Shown here: one piece after another, positions 6,591 through 12,456 of the stretch
Position numbering within the stretch: the stretch's first letter is position 1
How the letters are laid out: the number at the start of each line of letters is the position of its first letter
Assembly (NCBI GenBank): GCA_017451975.1
Contig: JAFTNI010000077.1
Location: 1 to 12,456, forward strand
Origin: Clostridia bacterium
Lineage (GTDB): Bacteria > Bacillota > Clostridia > Oscillospirales > CAG-272
Length of the DNA stretch: 12,456 nt
Direction: 5' to 3'
The notes under the pieces: model-generated
Seen by the model: the letters and a program-made list of their open reading frames with translations, nothing else
Told to the model about the DNA's origin: nothing
Database searches by the model: none
Translations under genes and position numbers: made by a program

Positions 6591-8397
6591 CAGCTACGGC
6601 GGCACTGTAGAGCAGTGGAAGGCAATGGATAAGCCTGAGGATTGGTATACGGGCATGGAATACGTTCACGTTGAATGTGCCGACGGCGTAACGGGACACA
6701 AGGAAATTGTAACGAAAGGTTACGCCGCCACGGCTACGCGCGAAGGGCTTACCGATGGCATACATTGCGGCATTTGCGGCGATACCATAGCCGTGCCCAC
6801 GGTAATACCCGCCACGGGCAAGGAATCTGAAGGGCTTGCATATGCAACAACTTCCGATTACAGCTGTATGATAACGAATATACACTATTGCGATGATTAC
6901 GACATTCTCGTGCCGCAGTATATAAACGGTTATAGGGTTACGGAAATAGCGGGCGCGGCTTTTGCAAATAACAAGAATATAAAATACGTAACGCTTCAGC
7001 AAAGCGTTACGAGAATAGGAAGTGCCGCTTTCGAGGGCAGTGATATTCTTGAAATTACAATAGGCGAAGGGGTTATGAGCATAGCCGAAGGAGCCTTCCG
7101 CAACTGTGAGAAGCTTAAAACCGTTCACATCCCCGCGAACGTTTCCGTTATTTCGAATACGGCTTTTTCGGGCTGTACTTCTCTTGAAGGCTTCACGGTT
7201 GACGAGGATAACGCATACTATAAGGCGGTAGACGGCGTGCTTTACACGGCAGACGGCAAAGAGCTTATTTGCTACCCGCTTGGCAAGAGCGCTGAAAGCT
7301 ACAGTGTGGAAGCGGGAGTGCAGACCATAGGCTCAAATGCTTTCATGGGCAGTAATACACTTAAACAGGTTGTAATTCCCGAGGGTGTTACGGAAATAGG
7401 CGCGAAGGCGTTCTACGAATGCAAGAGCATTGAAAACGCGGAAATTCCGCAAACGGTCGCACTTATAGGCGAGGGCGCATTCTACTATTGCGAAGCGCTT
7501 ACGGGTATCACTCTGCCCGAAGGGGTTGAGACTATAGAAAACGATACTTTTTCTGGGTGCACGGCGCTTTCCGCCGCGGTTTTGCCGCAAAGCCTTAAAG
7601 CTATAGGCTCTTATGCTTTTTCAAACTGCGTAAGCCTTGCCGCCGCCGAGCTTCCCGAAGGGCTTGAAAGCATAGGCACAAGCGCTTTCTACAATTGCAA
7701 AAAGCTTGAAAACGCAGAAATTCCGCAAACCGTTGTAAGTATAGGCGAGCGAGCCTTCTACGGCTGCAAGCTTATGAATAAGGCGGTTATTCCCGAAGGA
7801 GTTACTGCTATACCTAACTATGCGTTCACAGATTGCACTGCGCTTGAAAGCGTTGTTCTTCACGGCGGTGTAACGAGCATAGGCGAGTACGCCTTTGGCG
7901 ATTGCACGTCGCTTAAGAGCATAGAAATTCCGGAAGGCGTAACAAATATAGGCTACTGCGCCTTTTCGGGCTGCACCGCGCTTGAAGGCATTGTGCTGCC
8001 ATCTACGGTATATATGCTGGGCGAAGATGCTTTTGAATTTTGTACCTCGCTGAAAACCGCCGTTATCAGCGCCGACACCGTAAACGGAAGTGCATTCAGA
8101 AACTGCACCTCTCTTGAAAAAGTGACTGTTTCCGAAGGCACTCGCCGCCTTGCAGGCTACTATATTTTCGAAGATTGCACAGCGCTTACGGAAATCAACC
8201 TTCCCAAGAGCCTTGTGGAAATAAACGGATACGTGTTCAATGGTTGCGAAAACCTTGCCGTTATAAACTACGGCGGAACTGCCGCCGAGTGGCAAAGCAT
8301 TACGAAATATTCGGGCTGGAACGATGGCACGGGCACCTACACCGTTTACTGCACAGACGGCACCGTTGCCAAAAACGGCACGGTTACTTATGCGTAA
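6514..8397 (+). CDS. BspA-like LRR_5 surface protein, C-terminal part (downstream of amber)
   Basis: This is the rest of the LRR protein in the same frame; codons resume at 6502 and a GTG at 6514 is the first possible restart. That GTG has no convincing ribosome site, and the piece has no signal peptide or membrane helix, so on its own it would stay in the cytoplasm. It is best read as part of one gene, 4264-8397 (1378 codons including the amber). It holds the last unit of LRR block 2, a spacer with Y-G-G-T-V-E-Q-W and C-A-D-G, Cys module 3 (H-C-G-I-C-G), the cap I-L-V-P-Q-Y-I-N-G-Y-R-V-T, and about eighteen LRR_5 units. One longer insertion in that block (D-E-D-N-A-Y-Y...L-I-C-Y-P) is a common LRR_5 variant. 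The C-terminus closes with Y-G-G-T-A-A-E-W and C-T-D-G. Tandem TAA stops end it. No wall-sorting motif (LPxTG) is present. Confidence 0.75.
   Translation: MPGFTIPASVTKIGANAFGTCYSASFSYGGTVEQWKAMDKPEDWYTGMEYVHVECADGVTGHKEIVTKGYAATATREGLTDGIHCGICGDTIAVPTVIPATGKESEGLAYATTSDYSCMITNIHYCDDYDILVPQYINGYRVTEIAGAAFANNKNIKYVTLQQSVTRIGSAAFEGSDILEITIGEGVMSIAEGAFRNCEKLKTVHIPANVSVISNTAFSGCTSLEGFTVDEDNAYYKAVDGVLYTADGKELICYPLGKSAESYSVEAGVQTIGSNAFMGSNTLKQVVIPEGVTEIGAKAFYECKSIENAEIPQTVALIGEGAFYYCEALTGITLPEGVETIENDTFSGCTALSAAVLPQSLKAIGSYAFSNCVSLAAAELPEGLESIGTSAFYNCKKLENAEIPQTVVSIGERAFYGCKLMNKAVIPEGVTAIPNYAFTDCTALESVVLHGGVTSIGEYAFGDCTSLKSIEIPEGVTNIGYCAFSGCTALEGIVLPSTVYMLGEDAFEFCTSLKTAVISADTVNGSAFRNCTSLEKVTVSEGTRRLAGYYIFEDCTALTEINLPKSLVEINGYVFNGCENLAVINYGGTAAEWQSITKYSGWNDGTGTYTVYCTDGTVAKNGTVTYA
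6898..8265 (+). repeat. LRR_5 repeat block 3
   Basis: About eighteen tandem leucine-rich units of about 69 nt, with anchors such as A-F-Y-x-C-K, P-E-G-V-x-x-I-G and A-L-x-x-V-V-L. Nearly identical short phrases recur (for example E-N-A-E-I-P-Q-T-V twice, near 7430 and 7710), suggesting recent internal duplication. Confidence 0.72.
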
Positions 8398-8432
8398 TAA
8401 ACGCGGTTACTATCAAAATATCAAAGGATAAA

Positions 8433-8461
8433 AAAACAGCGGTGTCGGGCACCGCTGTTTT
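8433..8461. terminator. Perfect bidirectional intrinsic terminator
   Basis: AAAACAGCGGTG (8433-8444) pairs perfectly with CACCGCTGTTTT (8450-8461) around the loop TCGGG. It separates the convergent LRR gene (+) from the exonuclease gene (-). Confidence 0.93.
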
Positions 8462-8481
8462 GCTATGAAATTTTACCGCTA

Positions 8482-9789
8482 TTATACGCGCGCTGTTTTT
8501 TCCGTAACTTCAAATTTTTCCGCATCGAAAACTATAAGAGTTTTTTCGCTGATAGAAGCGGAAACGAGCTTTTCGGAGGTTTTCTGGGGAACAACATCGC
8601 GCGATACGCGAACCTTTTCCGTAGCCTTGCCGCTTGCATCTAAAAGAAGAATATTGCTTCTCGTTACGCAAGCAACAGTGCCGTCTGCTCTCGGGAAAAC
8701 GTCCTGTGCGCTTGTGTAGCGCGTTTTGTAAACGAGCTTGCCGTCAACCGTGTAGCACCAAAGGCCCTTTATGCTGCTTATAGCGTATACGTATTTACCG
8801 TCTGCGGAAACGTTTACGCCGAACTGAGCGCTGTATTCTGTATCTGTCCAGCAGGGGAAGGTGTATTTTTCGCCGTTTTTCATATATACGGTCATTTCGC
8901 CTTCTTTATCTGCTTCTGCGCCGACAACTGCCGTTTTTTCTATGTAAGCGTTGTTTTTATATTCCGTTATGAAGCCTTTTTTGCCGTTTTCGTCTGTTGT
9001 GCGGCGTACGCAGAGGTCGAAATGGTCCTCGGCTGTATCGGGTTCAAGCTCCATGGCAACGGGGCAGTGGTCGCTGCCCATAACGTCTGTGAGAATAAGG
9101 CTATCTTTAACTCTGGGCATAAGGCGTTCGGAAACAACGAAGTAGTCTATACGCCAACCGATGTTTCTTTCGCGCGATTTTGCAAGGTAGCTCCACCATG
9201 TGTATTTTACCTCGTCGGGGTAGAGCGTACGGAAGGTATCTTTGAATCCGCTTTCGAGAAGTGCCGTGAAAGCGCCTCTTTCCGCGTCGGAGAAGCCTGC
9301 GCTCTGGTGGTTCTTTTCAGGGTTCTTAAGGTCTATTTCGTTATGAGCCACGTTGAGGTCGCCGCAGTAGATTACGGGTTTCGCTGCGTCGAGCTTCACG
9401 AGGTATTCGCGAAGCGCCTTTTCCCATTCCATGCGGTAATCTATGCGCGAAAGCTCGCGCTGTGCGTTGGGTGTGTAAACACAAACGAAGTAGAATTCGT
9501 CGTATTCAAGCGTGATCGCTCTGCCTTCTGTATTATGCTCGGGCGCGCCGATGCCGTAAGTTACGGATATAGGTTCATGCTTTGTGAAAACAGCCGTGCC
9601 GGAATAGCCCTTTTTCTCTGCATAGTTCCAATACCGGAAGTAGCCTTCAGGCTCGAAGCTTGCCTGGCCTTCCTGCATTTTCGTTTCCTGTACGCAGAAG
9701 AAATCGGCATCCTGCTCTTTGAAAAATTCAGGGAAGCCTTTGCCGAGGCTTGCACGGAAGCCGTTTACGTTCCAAGATATAAATTTCAT
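8482..9789 (-). CDS. Exodeoxyribonuclease III (AP endonuclease) with C-terminal beta-propeller-like extension
   Basis: Residues 1-250 are a full exonuclease III of the EEP fold, a base-excision-repair enzyme that cuts DNA 5' of abasic sites and degrades 3' ends. Its motifs are all present: S-W-N-V-N-G (N7), V-Q-E-T (E35), V-Y-T-P-N (Y105), G-D-L-N-V-A-H (D144, N146), W-R-I-D-Y-F (D215) and S-D-H-C-P (D240, H241). The family normally ends here at about 250 residues. This protein runs on for about 185 residues (8485-9039) with blade-like segments: V-S-A-D-G-K-Y-V-Y-A, W-C-Y-T-V-D-G-K-L-V-Y-K, R-A-D-G-T-V-A-C-V, and I-L-L-L-D-A-S-G-K. These resemble WD40 or PQQ-like propeller strands, though too few for a full propeller. 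Start: ATG 9789 with GAGGGGG 7 nt upstream. It has its own promoter and terminator and is a single gene. The repair assignment is firm; the extension's role is unknown. Confidence 0.92.
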   Translation of the reverse strand: MKFISWNVNGFRASLGKGFPEFFKEQDADFFCVQETKMQEGQASFEPEGYFRYWNYAEKKGYSGTAVFTKHEPISVTYGIGAPEHNTEGRAITLEYDEFYFVCVYTPNAQRELSRIDYRMEWEKALREYLVKLDAAKPVIYCGDLNVAHNEIDLKNPEKNHQSAGFSDAERGAFTALLESGFKDTFRTLYPDEVKYTWWSYLAKSRERNIGWRIDYFVVSERLMPRVKDSLILTDVMGSDHCPVAMELEPDTAEDHFDLCVRRTTDENGKKGFITEYKNNAYIEKTAVVGAEADKEGEMTVYMKNGEKYTFPCWTDTEYSAQFGVNVSADGKYVYAISSIKGLWCYTVDGKLVYKTRYTSAQDVFPRADGTVACVTRSNILLLDASGKATEKVRVSRDVVPQKTSEKLVSASISEKTLIVFDAEKFEVTEKTARV

Positions 9790-9796
9790 ATTAAAT

Positions 9797-9814
9797 CCCC
9801 CTCTAATATATTAG
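9797..9814 (-). promoter_or_regulatory. Ribosome binding site and adjoining 12-bp palindrome of the exonuclease gene
   Basis: On the minus strand AGAGGGGG (9797-9804) is the ribosome site. It partly overlaps the perfect palindrome CTAATATATTAG (9803-9814), which could bind a regulator or form a weak hairpin next to the ribosome site. Confidence 0.4.
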
Positions 9815-9826
9815 ATTAATGTAATA

Positions 9827-9855
9827 ATTGTATCATGCAAAATTTTGAAAAGCAA
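9827..9855 (-). promoter_or_regulatory. Sigma-A-type promoter of the exonuclease III gene
   Basis: On the minus strand: -35 TTGCTT (9855-9850), 17-nt spacer, -10 TACAAT (9832-9827, five of six consensus). A reverse-oriented TTGTGCAA motif sits 5 nt upstream of the -35 box. Confidence 0.6.
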
Positions 9856-9860
9856 GCGAT

Positions 9861-9868
9861 TTGTGCAA
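9861..9868. promoter_or_regulatory. TTGTGCAA motif (copy 3)
   Basis: TTGTGCAA, 5 nt upstream of the exonuclease -35 box (reverse orientation relative to that gene) and about 80 nt upstream of the -35 of the divergent membrane protein gene. Confidence 0.4.
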
Positions 9869-9931
9869 AATAATAAAAATTATTGCCGAAAAATGTTGAA
9901 AAATTTGTTTTCGTTTGGAAGAAAAGTACGT

Positions 9932-9964
9932 TTCGGAAAAATAAGGTTGAATTCAGAAAAATAA
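9932..9964 (+). repeat. 13-nt direct repeat around the -35 box
   Basis: TTCGGAAAAATAA (9932-9944) and TTCAGAAAAATAA (9952-9964) differ at one base and start exactly 20 nt apart, about two helical turns. They flank the -35 box at 9947-9952. Confidence 0.35.
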
Positions 9965-9975
9965 TGTGATATTAT
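9947..9975 (+). promoter_or_regulatory. Sigma-A-type promoter of the four-helix membrane protein
   Basis: -35 TTGAAT (9947-9952), 17-nt spacer, -10 TATTAT (9970-9975). AAGGAG (9997-10002) lies 6 nt before the ATG at 10009. Confidence 0.65.
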
Positions 9976-10008
9976 ATAAAAGTAACTTTATAGTGTAAGG
10001 AGCTTATT

Positions 10009-10812
10009 ATGAATAACCCTATAAAATTGCGGGCAAGGCGCAGGACTCTGGAAACGCGCTATAAAAACGCGCGCTCAAGCCTGCTTGCGATTATCGCGTT
10101 TACCGTGATAAACATAATTTTGCTTGTTTCAAAAAATTATACGTATTTTCTTTTTTCGGCGGCTGTGCCGTATTACTTTGCAGATATGGGAATGTTTTAT
10201 ACGGGAATGTACCCCGACGGATATTATTTTCTGTGGACGGGCGAGTTTTACGATGCCTCCGTGCTTGTTTTTATGCTTTCTCTTTCGGCGCTCGTGCTTC
10301 TTTTTTACTTCCTTTTCTGGCTTATGAGCGAAAAAGGGAAGTACGGCTGGCTTATTGCGGCGCTTGCGTTTTTCGGCATAGATACGCTTTTTCTGCTTTT
10401 CAGCTTCGGCGGGCTTGCGGCAATTCCCGATATATGCTTCCACGCTTTCGTTATAGTGGAGCTTGCTATGGGTGTGCACGCTTGCACGGCGCTTGAAAAA
10501 ATGCCCGCGGCAGAAGAAATTGCCGCTATGGAATATTCCTTGCCGAGGTTTGCGGAAAGCGACGAAAAGGAGCGTATTTTTATTAAAACAACGGCTTGGG
10601 GCAAGGAAATAACCTACCGCAGGTCGCGCGGGGCAAACGAGCTTGTGGTAGACGGCTTGGTTTACGATGAGCTTTGGGGCTTTGTGGAAAAGGCGCATAA
10701 GCTTTGCGCCACGCTCGACGGGCACGAAATAGAAGTGGGTTTCGACGGCCGTTTCACAAGCTACGCCATGCTCGACGGCGAGATTACGGAGCAGAAAAAA
10801 CGGTTTTTTTGA
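10009..10812 (+). CDS. Unknown four-helix membrane protein
   Basis: A 267-residue protein I do not recognise. A basic N-terminus (R-A-R-R-R-T-L-E-T-R) precedes helix 1 (about 23-41). A Tyr/Phe-rich stretch (43-82) may lie outside the membrane. Helix 2 is about 83-105, helix 3 about 113-133, helix 4 about 139-159. The last 100 residues are soluble and probably cytoplasmic, with E-K-M-P-A-A-E-E and later strands (E-L-V-V-D-G-L-V-Y-D-E-L, E-I-E-V-G-F-D-G-R-F) resembling a small alpha/beta domain. An even number of helices puts both ends inside, matching the positive N-terminus. Start ATG 10009 has an ideal AAGGAG and a promoter. It lies just upstream of the TIR receptor gene in the same direction, but that gene has its own stronger promoter, so a functional link is only possible. 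Confidence 0.8.
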   Translation: MNNPIKLRARRRTLETRYKNARSSLLAIIAFTVINIILLVSKNYTYFLFSAAVPYYFADMGMFYTGMYPDGYYFLWTGEFYDASVLVFMLSLSALVLLFYFLFWLMSEKGKYGWLIAALAFFGIDTLFLLFSFGGLAAIPDICFHAFVIVELAMGVHACTALEKMPAAEEIAAMEYSLPRFAESDEKERIFIKTTAWGKEITYRRSRGANELVVDGLVYDELWGFVEKAHKLCATLDGHEIEVGFDGRFTSYAMLDGEITEQKKRFF

Positions 10813-10859
10813 AAGATTCAAAGTTTACATACACTTTTTTTGCATCAAAAAACAATATT

Positions 10860-10895
10860 AAAAGGAGATTTTATGCAAATAAATCTCTTTTTTTT
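10860..10895 (+). terminator. Hairpin with T-run: possible terminator that also covers a ribosome site
   Basis: 10860-10871 (AAAAGGAGATTT) can pair with 10881-10892 (AAATCTCTTTTT) over 12 bp with one G-U pair, around a 9-nt loop, with a further T-run after it. It is AT-rich, so a modest terminator for the gene ending at 10812. It also buries GGAG (10864-10867) and places the ATG at 10873 in its loop. Confidence 0.4.
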
Positions 10896-10914
10896 CATAA
10901 TTTTTTTGCGTTAA
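10873..10914 (+). CDS. Possible 13-residue hydrophobic peptide (leader-like)
   Basis: GGAG (10864-10867) lies 5 nt before an ATG that opens a 13-codon frame reading M-Q-I-N-L-F-F-F-I-I-F-L-R and TAA. The ribosome site sits inside the hairpin described at 10860-10895, which would hide it. It lies upstream of the TIR gene promoter (10940), so it is not part of that transcript's leader and may be transcribed from the upstream gene. The Phe run largely reflects a T-rich terminator, so this may well be chance. Confidence 0.2.
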   Translation: MQINLFFFIIFLR

Positions 10915-10929
10915 AACATAAAAAAGTAT

Positions 10930-10937
10930 TTGTGCAA
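10930..10937 (+). promoter_or_regulatory. TTGTGCAA motif (copy 4)
   Basis: TTGTGCAA ends 2 nt before the perfect -35 box of the TIR gene. It follows a TAAAAAAGTATT stretch that also occurs near 2741, before another gene start. Confidence 0.4.
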
Positions 10938-10939
10938 CC

Positions 10940-10968
10940 TTGACATTTTTTTCTTTTTTTAATACAAT
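10940..10968 (+). promoter_or_regulatory. Strong sigma-A promoter of the TIR receptor gene
   Basis: -35 TTGACA (10940-10945, perfect), 17-nt T-rich spacer, -10 TACAAT (10963-10968, five of six). This is the best promoter in the window. AAAGGAGA (10993-11000) is 5 nt before the ATG at 11006. Confidence 0.85.
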
Positions 10969-11005
10969 TTTTGTATAAATTTTAAGCGCGGAAAAGGAGA
11001 TAAAA

Positions 11006-12456
11006 ATGGATAACTTCACTTCCATGCAATGTAAAAACTGTGGCAACAACCTCTATTCAAAATTCAAAAAAAGAGGTAACGATTTCGTTTGCGGCTGCTG
11101 CGGATCTTGGTTCCGTTCCAAGGAGAACGAGGACACGCATTGCGAAAGCGGATACGCGATGCTTAACACGTATCATTTTGACGAAGCAAAACTTATTTTT
11201 CAAAACACTATAACAGAAAACCCCGATAATATCGATGCTCTTTGGGGCTGGCTCTTGGCAGAATACAGAATTATTTTCGTCAAGGGCTTCTATAATGACG
11301 TTATAGAGCCTATCTATTGCTTCGACCAATACGAGATGTTCAAAACACGTTCAATTCTGAACGAGATTGAATATGAAAAAATACTCAAGCTTCTTGCGGA
11401 CGACCGTGAGTTGCTTAATTCTTACAGGGAAAAAGCGGAAAAAATAGACCGTTCAATGGCGCACTTCAAGGAGTGCAAGAATAAAACTGAAAACGATGTT
11501 TTTATTTGCGTTAAAATAAGCACATCCACAGAAAAGGAAACGCGCCCGCGCGATGAGCGCACGAAAGATTTTGAATTTGCCGAAAAGCTTTACAAAGACC
11601 TCAAAGCAAAGGGAAAAAAACCGTTTTTCAGCTTTTATACGCTTAAAAACCAAGTCAACTCCGATGATTTGATTTGGACAAGCCTCGTAAAAAGTAAAAA
11701 AATGGTGCTTATCGGCAGCAAAAAGGATTATTTCGAAAGCGTATGGGTGGAAAGCGAATGGAAGCGTTGGATTTTCCTGGACCGTATGCCCAATTTGTAT
11801 ATTTTGACGTTGCCCGAAAAAAATCAGGCTCCTTACGATATTTTGCCCACGGAGCTTGCTTCCAATCAAATATACACGCAAGCTACATATAATAAACTTT
11901 TGCACGACCTTTGTGAAAAGCCCGTGCTTGCTGCTGCGCCCAAGAAGCGCACAGGTACAAAGGCATTTTTCGGCGTGCTTGGTGTTTGCGGTGTTGCCGC
12001 CGCCGCGGTTTTGGCGCTCGGCGCTACGGGAAATTTGGATCTTCCGTTTTTGCCTGCTCAAACAACGGTAACCACAGTGCAGAGCACTACGCAGGGCGGA
12101 GCTTCTACCGTGCAGACAACGAATACCTCTGCCACAACGCAAACCACGGCTTCCACACAAGGAACAGTGATGCCCGGCGTTTCCAATACAACGCAGACAA
12201 CTGCAACAACTCAGGGAACGACTCACGAGCATTCCTATGGCGAATGGTTAGTTACCAAAAAGGCAACTTGTACGGAAAACGGCGAAAAAACCAGAAGCTG
12301 CTCCTGCGGTGCAGAAGAAAACCAAGATATCCCTGCGGCCCATAACGAAATAACGATACCCGGCGTAAAGCCTACCTGCACTAAAGACGGTTTGACCGAC
12401 GGTAAAAAATGCATTATATGCGGTGAAACCACTTTGGAACAGGTGACGGCATTTTC
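11006..12456 (+). CDS. Zinc ribbon-TIR-transmembrane receptor-like protein with Cys-module ectodomain (3'-truncated)
   Basis: The frame is open from ATG 11006 to the window edge, 483 codons, so the gene continues downstream. Domains in order: zinc ribbon, residues 9-33 (C9-x2-C12, C29-x2-C32); helical TPR-like stretch, about 45-155; TIR domain, about 162-305, with N-D-V-F-I-C-V-K as strand A, a K-D-F-E-F-A-E-K-L-Y helix, G-K-K-P-F-F-S-F, I-W-T-S-L-V-K-S-K-K-M-V-L-I-G-S, and V-W-V-E-S-E-W. E251 of W-V-E-S-E aligns with the catalytic glutamate of NAD-cleaving TIRs such as SARM1, so NADase activity is plausible. Basic K-K-R (313-315) precedes one membrane helix (about 320-340). A Thr/Gln/Ser stalk spans 352-406. 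From 407 comes H-E-H-S-Y-G-E-W, C422, C432-x-C434, then D-G-L-T-D-G-K, C469-x2-C472, matching the LRR protein's ectodomain start. Predicted: TIR inside, sensor outside. An LRR ectodomain downstream is inferred, not seen. Confidence 0.88.
   Translation, partial: MDNFTSMQCKNCGNNLYSKFKKRGNDFVCGCCGSWFRSKENEDTHCESGYAMLNTYHFDEAKLIFQNTITENPDNIDALWGWLLAEYRIIFVKGFYNDVIEPIYCFDQYEMFKTRSILNEIEYEKILKLLADDRELLNSYREKAEKIDRSMAHFKECKNKTENDVFICVKISTSTEKETRPRDERTKDFEFAEKLYKDLKAKGKKPFFSFYTLKNQVNSDDLIWTSLVKSKKMVLIGSKKDYFESVWVESEWKRWIFLDRMPNLYILTLPEKNQAPYDILPTELASNQIYTQATYNKLLHDLCEKPVLAAAPKKRTGTKAFFGVLGVCGVAAAAVLALGATGNLDLPFLPAQTTVTTVQSTTQGGASTVQTTNTSATTQTTASTQGTVMPGVSNTTQTTATTQGTTHEHSYGEWLVTKKATCTENGEKTRSCSCGAEENQDIPAAHNEITIPGVKPTCTKDGLTDGKKCIICGETTLEQVTAF
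12224..12456 (+). repeat. Extracellular Cys module shared with the LRR protein
   Basis: Residues 407-483 of the TIR protein show the same residue order as 4408-4653: H-E-H, W, C, C-x-C, I-P, H-N-E, P-G, D-G-x-x-D, C-x2-C. The phrase D-G-L-T-D-G is also in Cys module 3 of the LRR protein, and module 2 has N-G-L-T-D-G. Confidence 0.75.

Noticed and set aside
4726..8265. Regular ~69-nt DNA periodicity that could suggest a CRISPR-like or satellite array
   Set aside because: The period matches 23-codon leucine-rich repeats in an open frame, and units vary at many bases, unlike CRISPR repeats.
9861..9869. DnaA box (TTATNCACA-like on the minus strand)
   Set aside because: The minus-strand TTTTGCACA differs at two positions and stands alone with no cluster, so no replication origin is supported.
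11453..12232. Minus-strand open frame of 259 codons with Cys/Ser/Arg-rich start
   Set aside because: It is antisense to the TIR gene, whose domains, ribosome site and promoter are clear. The odd composition comes from reading the Thr-rich stalk backwards.
11006..12456. Frame treated as non-coding because no stop is seen before the window edge
   Set aside because: A strong promoter, ribosome site and recognisable zinc ribbon, TIR, membrane helix and Cys module show it is a real gene cut by the window.

Overview
The window looks like chromosomal DNA of a Gram-positive Clostridia-type bacterium, probably an uncultured gut Firmicute. Ribosome binding sites are strong AAGGAG/GGAGG types, spacers are AT-rich, promoters are sigma-A-like, and the genes include a CDP-glycerol (teichoic-acid-type) transferase and BspA-like LRR_5 surface proteins with Cys-rich modules. 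No tRNA, rRNA, CRISPR array, transposase or integrase is visible.

Layout. (1) 1-2226 (+) is the end of a cell-surface polymer operon: a 5'-truncated glycerophosphotransferase overlapping a Wzx-type flippase, closed by a perfect bidirectional terminator. (2) 2278-2694 (-) is a small degenerate flavodoxin-fold protein. (3) 2927-4093 (+) is a two-gene operon of unknown membrane proteins, with its own terminator. (4) 4264-8397 (+) is a very large membrane-anchored, secreted LRR_5 protein, split by a single in-frame amber codon at 6499-6501. The 23-residue repeat period and the frame continue unchanged across the stop. (5) 8482-9789 (-) is exonuclease III with all recognisable catalytic residues plus an unusual C-terminal extension of about 185 residues resembling beta-propeller blades. 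(6) 10009-10812 (+) is an unknown four-helix membrane protein. (7) 11006 to the end (+) is a gene that runs off the window: zinc ribbon, helical region, TIR domain, one membrane helix, Thr-rich stalk, then the same Cys module found at the base of the LRR protein.

The main discovery candidate is the relation between items 4 and 7. Both proteins are predicted N-inside/C-outside, both have a basic stretch followed by one membrane helix, and both then show the same HEH...W...C...C..C / DG..D...C..C ectodomain module. In the LRR protein this module leads straight into LRR_5 repeats, so the TIR protein probably continues into an LRR ectodomain beyond the window. That would be a bacterial receptor with TIR inside and LRR outside: Toll-like topology with inverted domain order, encoded near a TIR-less relative with the same ectodomain. 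The LRR part of the TIR protein is not visible here and must be confirmed downstream.

A short near-palindromic motif, TTGTGCAA or a close variant, lies in four intergenic regions. In three of them, including those of the LRR and TIR genes, it is 3-6 nt upstream of a well-formed -35 box. This may mean shared regulation. Eight intact stop codons in the window are four TGA and four TAA; none is TAG.
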